Source of the DNA: Nonomuraea dietziae
Lineage (GTDB): Bacteria > Actinomycetota > Actinomycetes > Streptosporangiales > Streptosporangiaceae
NCBI RefSeq assembly: GCF_014195505.1
Contig: NZ_JACIBV010000001.1
Location: forward strand, 372,001-436,000
Length of the DNA: 64,000 nucleotides
Direction: 5' to 3'
Shown here: in pieces, positions 59,594-64,000 of the stretch
Layout of the letters: each line of letters starts with the position of its first letter
Position numbering within the stretch: the first letter of the stretch is position 1
Made by a program: the position numbers and the translations under genes
The notes under the pieces: model-generated
Databases searched by the model: none
Told to the model about the DNA's origin: nothing
The model's input: only the letters and a program-made list of their open reading frames with translations

Positions 59594-59888
59594 TGTCAGG
59601 CTCTGTCGCGATCAGTCCACAACCCGATCCTCACTCACCCCGCACACCGGGCCAACAGCATTTCTGTTCACGATGGATGACGTGCTCGTCCTCATCCTGG
59701 GTGTCCAGGAAGACGTGACCTGGACGACCCGCACCGCGCCCAGGACTCGAGAGCACCGAGCAGGTCTTCTGGGGTGGCGGTGAGGGACGAGGTGTGGGTC
59801 AGTCCTGGCACGTGGCGACCGGCGGGGCTGTCTCGTGCGGGGCGAGCGGTGCACGGCGCCGGTCGGGGCTGGTGCTTGTCCGCAAGGC
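59594..59888. other. Intergenic region, nothing recognised
   Basis: 295 bp downstream of the FAD oxidoreductase. No gene, repeat or clear hairpin seen. Confidence 0.3.
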
Positions 59889-61229
59889 CTACTGAGGCCG
59901 GACGTTGTGGTTAAGGGCGAACAGGTTGCCGGGGTCGTACTGGCGCTTGACCGCCGCGAGCCGCTCGTAGGTCTGCGCTGGATAGATCGCGGCGACATCC
60001 TCCTCGGTGGCCGAGGCGAGGAAGTTGGCGTAGGCGCCGTTGACGTGGGGTGCGAGCCTCGCCCAGATCGCTGCCAGAGCGGGACCAGCGGCCTCGACGA
60101 CCGGAGCCGGACCCGCGGTGGTGGTCACGAACATCAACTCCGCTCGGCGATGCGCGTAGGCGGTGGCGTCGTCGGGGACGCGGGCCACCGCACCGCCGAC
60201 GCTGCGAACGGCGATGAACGGCGACCCCTCCGATGCCCCGACCTCGGCAAGGATCTGAAGGACCTCTGGCACCGATTCCCTGTCGACGAATGCGCTTCGG
60301 GTGACGAGCCGGATGCCGGGCGGCGGTGTCACGCCATCCACGAGCGTGTCGGCATAGGGCTTCAGCGCGACATCGTCGTCGATCACCGTGCCGAGGCGGC
60401 GGATCGGGTCGATGGCCTTCGTGGCGAGCTCCGTGTCGTCGCCGTCGAAGGCGAGGTGGATCTCGACCGGCGCTTCGGGCCCGCCGGCGAAGGGATTGGC
60501 GAAGCTCGCGATGGAGGTGAGCTCTTCGGGGGCGGTGCGGAGGTAGTCCGCCCAGCCCTGGAGCACGGCGGCAGCCTCCGACGCCGGGAAAGCGATCTTG
60601 CCGTAGAAGACGTCTGTCGTCGGGTGTGCCGCGAACTCGAAGGCGGTCACGATCCCGACGTTGCCGCCGCCCCCGCGAATCGCCCAGAACAGCTCCGGGT
60701 TGTCCTGCGCGCTGGCGTGCAGGACCTCTCCGCCGGCCGTGACCACCTCTGCGGCGACCACGTTGTCCAGGGCCAGGCCGTACTTCCTGACCTTCCAGCC
60801 GATGCCGCCGGTCAACGTCAGCCCCCCGACACCGACGCTCTTGGTGTCGCCCGAGGAGATAGCCAGGCCGTGCGGGGCCAGGGCGGCCGCGACCTGACCC
60901 CAGGTGGCGCCGCCGCCGATCCGCACGAGGTGACGATCCTTGTCGATGAGCTCCACGTTCGCGAGCCTGCTGAGGTCGATCACGATGCCGCCGTCGTTGG
61001 TGCCGAAGCCCGCGAACCCATGGCCGCCGCCACGGACGGACAGCACAAGCCCTGCGCCGGCGGCGAATCTGACACCCGCCTGCACGTCCCCGACGCTCTC
61101 GGGCCGCAGGACATAGGCCGGACTACCCGAAGACAGGACCGAGCGGCTGGCCGACTCGTACTCCGCTCCGCCCGGTTCGATGATGTCGCCGCCGAAGTCA
61201 CGGCGAAGGGTCTCAAGCGCTGAACTCAT
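59889..61229 (-). CDS. BBE-type FAD-linked oxidoreductase, ECF41 partner
   Basis: 446 residues from ATG 61229 (MSSALETLRRDFGG). PCMH-type FAD domain: 'SVRGGGHGFAGFGTNDGG' carries the histidine for covalent FAD; 'ISSGDTKSVGVGGLTLTGG' and 'WAIRGGGGNVGIVTAFEF' follow. The BBE tail 'YERLAAVKRQYDPGNLFALNHN' ends the protein. The usual second-linkage Cys is replaced by Asp (GDTKS), so FAD is probably held by one bond. It is divergent from an ECF41 sigma gene and has an ECF41-type promoter, so it is the oxidoreductase partner of that system. Confidence 0.92.
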   Translation of the reverse strand: MSSALETLRRDFGGDIIEPGGAEYESASRSVLSSGSPAYVLRPESVGDVQAGVRFAAGAGLVLSVRGGGHGFAGFGTNDGGIVIDLSRLANVELIDKDRHLVRIGGGATWGQVAAALAPHGLAISSGDTKSVGVGGLTLTGGIGWKVRKYGLALDNVVAAEVVTAGGEVLHASAQDNPELFWAIRGGGGNVGIVTAFEFAAHPTTDVFYGKIAFPASEAAAVLQGWADYLRTAPEELTSIASFANPFAGGPEAPVEIHLAFDGDDTELATKAIDPIRRLGTVIDDDVALKPYADTLVDGVTPPPGIRLVTRSAFVDRESVPEVLQILAEVGASEGSPFIAVRSVGGAVARVPDDATAYAHRRAELMFVTTTAGPAPVVEAAGPALAAIWARLAPHVNGAYANFLASATEEDVAAIYPAQTYERLAAVKRQYDPGNLFALNHNVRPQ

Positions 61230-61313
61230 GACGTTCCTTCCACAGGAGAAAACTCGTTGTCGGAACCGACCGGGCCGACAGTCGCCGCCCGGCGGCGTGC
61301 TGAACGAACACAA

Positions 61314-61340
61314 GATGCCGGCGACCCGATCCTTGTGACA
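61314..61340 (-). promoter_or_regulatory. ECF41-type promoter of FAD oxidoreductase
   Basis: Minus strand: TGTCACA (61340-61334), 16 nt, CATC (61317-61314). One base differs from the CGTC -10. It reads toward the oxidoreductase start 85 nt downstream. Confidence 0.7.
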
Positions 61341-61465
61341 GCGCGGCCATGTGACCTGCACCACACAAGGGACTCATCGGAGATATCTGACGCACGGCCG
61401 CTCACGACGCTGCCCCGGCGTCAGGCCGTGCGGCAGTGGGCGGCAAGGATCGGCTACCGTCGCGG

Positions 61466-61492
61466 TGTCACAAAGCGGCCTGGCTCGGCGTC
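61466..61492 (+). promoter_or_regulatory. ECF41-type promoter of the sigma gene (autoregulation)
   Basis: Plus strand: TGTCACA (61466-61472), 16 nt, CGTC (61489-61492), 34 nt before ATG 61527. Exact match to the ECF41 consensus, so the sigma factor likely activates its own gene. Confidence 0.82.
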
Positions 61493-61526
61493 TGGTGGTG
61501 ACACAGTCGAGGAAACAGGAGCATCC

Positions 61527-62456
61527 ATGGCCGGCACGTCGCAGACCGCGCCCGGAGATCGCGGCGGGGACATGAGCCGGGACGACCGCCCCGACCCCGC
61601 GACCGAGGCGTTCGTCGCCCACCGCAGCCTGCTGTTCACCGTCGCCTACGAGATGCTCGGCTCGGCCGCCGACGCCGAGGACGTCCTGCAGGAGACCTGG
61701 CTGCGATGGGCGGGCGTCGATCTCGACACGGTGCGGGATCGGCGTGCCTACCTGGTCCGCATCGCCACGCGCGAGGCGCTGAGCCGGCTGCGTACGCTCG
61801 GCCGTCGCAAGGAGTCCTACGTCGGCCCCTGGCTGCCCGAGCCGCTGCTGACCGCGCCTGATGTGGCCGAGGACGTGGTGCTGGCCGACAGCGTCTCGAT
61901 GGCGATGCTGCTGGTGCTGGAGACCCTCGGGCCGACCGAGCGGGCGGTGTTCGTGCTGCGCGAGGTGTTCGACCTGGACTACGACGAGATCGCCGAGGCC
62001 GTCGACAAGAGCCCGGCCGCGGTCCGTCAGATCGCGCACCGGGCACGGGCGCACGTCGCGGCGCGCCGGCCGCGCGGGGTCGTCTCTCCGTCCGCGACAC
62101 GAGACGCGCTCGAGGCGTTCCAGCGGGCGGTCGAAACCGGCGATCTGCAACGCCTGCTCGACGTTCTCGCGCCGGAGGTCGTCCTGCTGGGTGACGGGGG
62201 CGGCGTCGTGCCGGCCGCGCTGGAGCCTGTCGTGGGAGCCGACCGGGTGACCGACGTGCTGGGCAGGATCTCCGCGGCGATGCTGCTGCAGCTGGCACAG
62301 GTCAACGGCTACCCGGCGCTGGTCTTCCGGCTGAACGGCGAGATCGAGACCGTCATGGCGGTCCGCGTCGACGACGGCCTCATCACCGGGCTCTACGCCG
62401 TCCGCAATCCCGAGAAGCTGTCGCACATGGAGCGGGAGACCACTCTGCACCGCTGA
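61527..62456 (+). CDS. ECF41 RNA polymerase sigma factor (SigJ-like)
   Basis: 309 residues from ATG 61527 (ATG 61572 is a second choice). Region 2 'LLFTVAYEMLGSAADAEDVL' and 'QETWLRWAG', linker with 'WLPEP' (residues 102-106), region 4 'LGPTERAVFVLREVFDLDYD' to 'VRQIAHRARAHV', and a fused SnoaL-like C-terminal domain. The DGGGK hallmark is DGGGV here (223-227), which may change how that domain controls activity. Intact, unlike the copy at 14200. Expected to recognise the TGTCACA-N16-CGTC promoters, including its own and that of the divergent oxidoreductase. Confidence 0.93.
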   Translation: MAGTSQTAPGDRGGDMSRDDRPDPATEAFVAHRSLLFTVAYEMLGSAADAEDVLQETWLRWAGVDLDTVRDRRAYLVRIATREALSRLRTLGRRKESYVGPWLPEPLLTAPDVAEDVVLADSVSMAMLLVLETLGPTERAVFVLREVFDLDYDEIAEAVDKSPAAVRQIAHRARAHVAARRPRGVVSPSATRDALEAFQRAVETGDLQRLLDVLAPEVVLLGDGGGVVPAALEPVVGADRVTDVLGRISAAMLLQLAQVNGYPALVFRLNGEIETVMAVRVDDGLITGLYAVRNPEKLSHMERETTLHR

Positions 62457-62757
62457 GCCAGGCGACGAACCCCACCGCGCTGCTGACCTCTGGCCTCCGC
62501 CCGGCCTGCCGTACCAGCCCGTCGGTGTCGCGTGCCGGATCAGGCGCCACGGCCGGCCTTGCGTGCGGCCGCGGTGTTCACCTAGTTCCATGATCGGTTT
62601 CCTTCCTCGGCGGGTCCTGTCGGTACGACGACACAGCCCCCCGCGATGGCCGCTGATCAATCTGAGCGCCGCTGACCGGAGGCCACCGCCGCTGCGGGCC
62701 CCGCGCAAGAGGGGCGGAGAATGGAAACTCCGTGCCCCCACGTGATGGAGAAACCGT
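62457..62757. other. Intergenic region, nothing recognised
   Basis: 301 bp between the sigma and GNAT genes. No convincing frame, repeat or RNA feature. Confidence 0.3.
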
Positions 62758-63336
62758 ATGCCCGAACTCGTCCTCCCGGTCATCGCGCCCGGTTCGCTGA
62801 GTCACACCCCGCAGCCGGTCCTGACGTCAGAGAGGAGCCTTCTTCTGAGGCCCTGGAGGAGGGAGGACGCTCCCATGATCCTCGACGCCTTCAAGGACCC
62901 GGGCACGCGGCACTGGCACGCGCGCACCGTTGACTCGATCGGCGAGGCCGAAGAACTCATCGAGGGCTACACACAGGGCTGGCGCACCGAGTCCAGCGCG
63001 ACCTGGGCGGTTGTCACGGCGACGGACGAGGTGCTCGGCAGGGTCGCGTTGCGTGGCATCGACCACGCAGCGGGAGAGGCCGAGGTGGCCTACTGGATGC
63101 GCGCCGCGGCCCGAGGTCGAGGCGCGGCCACGGCCGGAGTGCGGACGCTCAGCGCATGGGCGTTCGGCGTGGGCGTCCATCGGCTGTACCTGAACCACTC
63201 GACCATGAACGAAGCGTCCTGCAGGGTCGCGCAGAAAGCCGGGTTCGCCCTGGAAGGGACCAGGCGCAGCGCTCATCTCCACGCCGACGGGTGGCACGAC
63301 ATGCACCTGCACGCCCTGATCAGTCCCTCACCCTGA
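62758..63336 (+). CDS. GNAT-family N-acetyltransferase (RimJ/RimL-like)
   Basis: 192 residues from ATG 62758. 'LTSERSLLLRPWRREDAPMI' starts the fold; 'EAEVAYWMRAAARGRGAATAG' is the acetyl-CoA pyrophosphate loop (R-G-R-G-A); 'HRLYLNHSTMNEASCRVAQK' and 'AGFALEGTRRSA' end it. This is the RimJ/RimL subgroup acting on protein N-termini or small amines. Substrate unknown. RBS-like ATGGAGAAA precedes the start. Confidence 0.9.
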   Translation: MPELVLPVIAPGSLSHTPQPVLTSERSLLLRPWRREDAPMILDAFKDPGTRHWHARTVDSIGEAEELIEGYTQGWRTESSATWAVVTATDEVLGRVALRGIDHAAGEAEVAYWMRAAARGRGAATAGVRTLSAWAFGVGVHRLYLNHSTMNEASCRVAQKAGFALEGTRRSAHLHADGWHDMHLHALISPSP

Positions 63337-63485
63337 CGGCACGCGTCCGCAGGGGACAAGCCGAGAGCGAACGCGTCCAGTCCTCGTCCGCGTCGAGTCG
63401 CACGCCTCTGTCGCTGCGAACCGCGAACGGCAAGGAGGCACGAGCGTTACGATGACCGGCCATTGATCATTCAGGAGGTGTTCGC

Positions 63486-64000
63486 ATGGATTTCGGGGTG
63501 CTGTGTGTGCATGCGCATCCGGACGACGAGGCGATCTGGACCGGCGGGACCCTGGCCAGGTACGCCGACGAGGGCGCCAGGACCGCCGTCGTCACGTGCA
63601 CCTGGGCGGAGGGGACCCGACGGGCAGGAGAACTGGAGCGCTCGCTGGACATCCTCGGCGCGGGCAAACCGAGGCTGCTCGGTTACGCCGACGCCCGCAA
63701 GCCCGAGTCCGCGCCCGGCAGCCCACGTTTTCTGGACGTCCCGCTCGACGAGGCGGTGAGACGGGTCGTCGAGCACATCAGGGAGTTCAGGCCCGACGTC
63801 GTGCTCACCTACGACGGATGGGGTTCATACGGACATCCAGACCACGTGCACGTGCACCGGGTGACCATGGCCGCGGTCGAAGCGGCCGGGTACGACCAGC
63901 TCTACACGGACGCGGGCGCTCCGTGGCGTCCGCACGCCCTCTACCTGGCGACCATCCCGCGATCTGTCGTGGCGTCGCACTGGCAGGCGGTGTTCGGAAC
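63486..64000 (+). CDS. PIG-L family deacetylase, 5' part (runs off window)
   Basis: 171 codons from ATG 63486 (AGGAGG at 63475) with no stop before the window end. Zinc motif 'HAHPDDEAIWTGGTLARYAD' (HPDD) and 'SYGHPDHVHVHRVTMAAVEA' (HPDH) identify a GlcNAc-deacetylase-like enzyme, the family of MshB and Mca in mycothiol metabolism. Which member it is cannot be told from this part. Confidence 0.9.
   Translation, partial: MDFGVLCVHAHPDDEAIWTGGTLARYADEGARTAVVTCTWAEGTRRAGELERSLDILGAGKPRLLGYADARKPESAPGSPRFLDVPLDEAVRRVVEHIREFRPDVVLTYDGWGSYGHPDHVHVHRVTMAAVEAAGYDQLYTDAGAPWRPHALYLATIPRSVVASHWQAVFG

Overview
The window is high-GC, densely coded DNA from an actinomycete, most likely of the Streptosporangiales type. 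Evidence is the strong G/C third-position bias, GTG starts, ATGA/GTGA stop-start overlaps, many GbsR/MarR regulators, an actinobacterial NarL-type two-component system, class I P450 genes, ECF41 sigma factors and a PIG-L deacetylase. The genus is inference. No rRNA, tRNA or CRISPR array was seen.

Layout. 1-12.2 kb is ordinary chromosome: CBS protein plus SLC13-like permease, MarR/SDR divergon, a drug-type ABC transporter with a frameshifted permease, a CPA1 Na+/H+ antiporter, a TetR/membrane-protein operon with a clear palindromic operator, and a MarR-controlled CocE hydrolase / epimerase / FAD-monooxygenase operon. 12,229-23,146 is bounded by 40-bp inverted repeats (35/40 identical) and flanked by an exact 5-bp duplication (TTGTC): a Tn3-family unit. 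It holds a truncated transposase, an ECF41 sigma operon (DoxX, epimerase, broken sigma), a duplicated DoxX, two SDRs, a P450 with a dead ferredoxin, a PemK-like toxin, and a tyrosine recombinase next to a lox-like palindrome. 23.2-33 kb has a DUF998/MarR/FAD-monooxygenase divergon, a frameshifted IS110 element, an unusual ABC permease-hydrolase fusion with its ATPase, and a two-component system. 33-36 kb is transposon debris around an APH-type kinase gene. 36-44.2 kb is a LysR-governed catabolic cluster (FAH hydrolases, FAD hydroxylase, ACMSD-like amidohydrolase, extradiol dioxygenase, MBL hydrolase), cut at its 3' end by an IS5-type element. 44.3-46 kb has IS remains, an orphan Tn3 end and IS481. 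46-59.6 kb is accessory: VOC/WYL pair, a coiled-coil protein with a DnaB-like ATPase, a nuclease-NACHT gene split by a frameshift, an orphan PIMT-type methyltransferase, SUKH proteins and decayed fragments. 59.9-64 kb has a second, intact ECF41 sigma with a divergent FAD oxidoreductase, a GNAT and a PIG-L deacetylase.

How parts connect. The sequence TGTCAC(A/T), 16 nt, C(G/A)TC, the promoter signature known for ECF41 sigma factors, occurs upstream of five transcription units here: both DoxX genes, one SDR, the FAD oxidoreductase and the intact sigma gene. The transposon-borne sigma has a 1-nt frameshift, so the intact sigma at 61.5 kb may drive the transposon's genes. Many genes carry single small indels; these are either real decay or consensus errors, and raw reads would decide.
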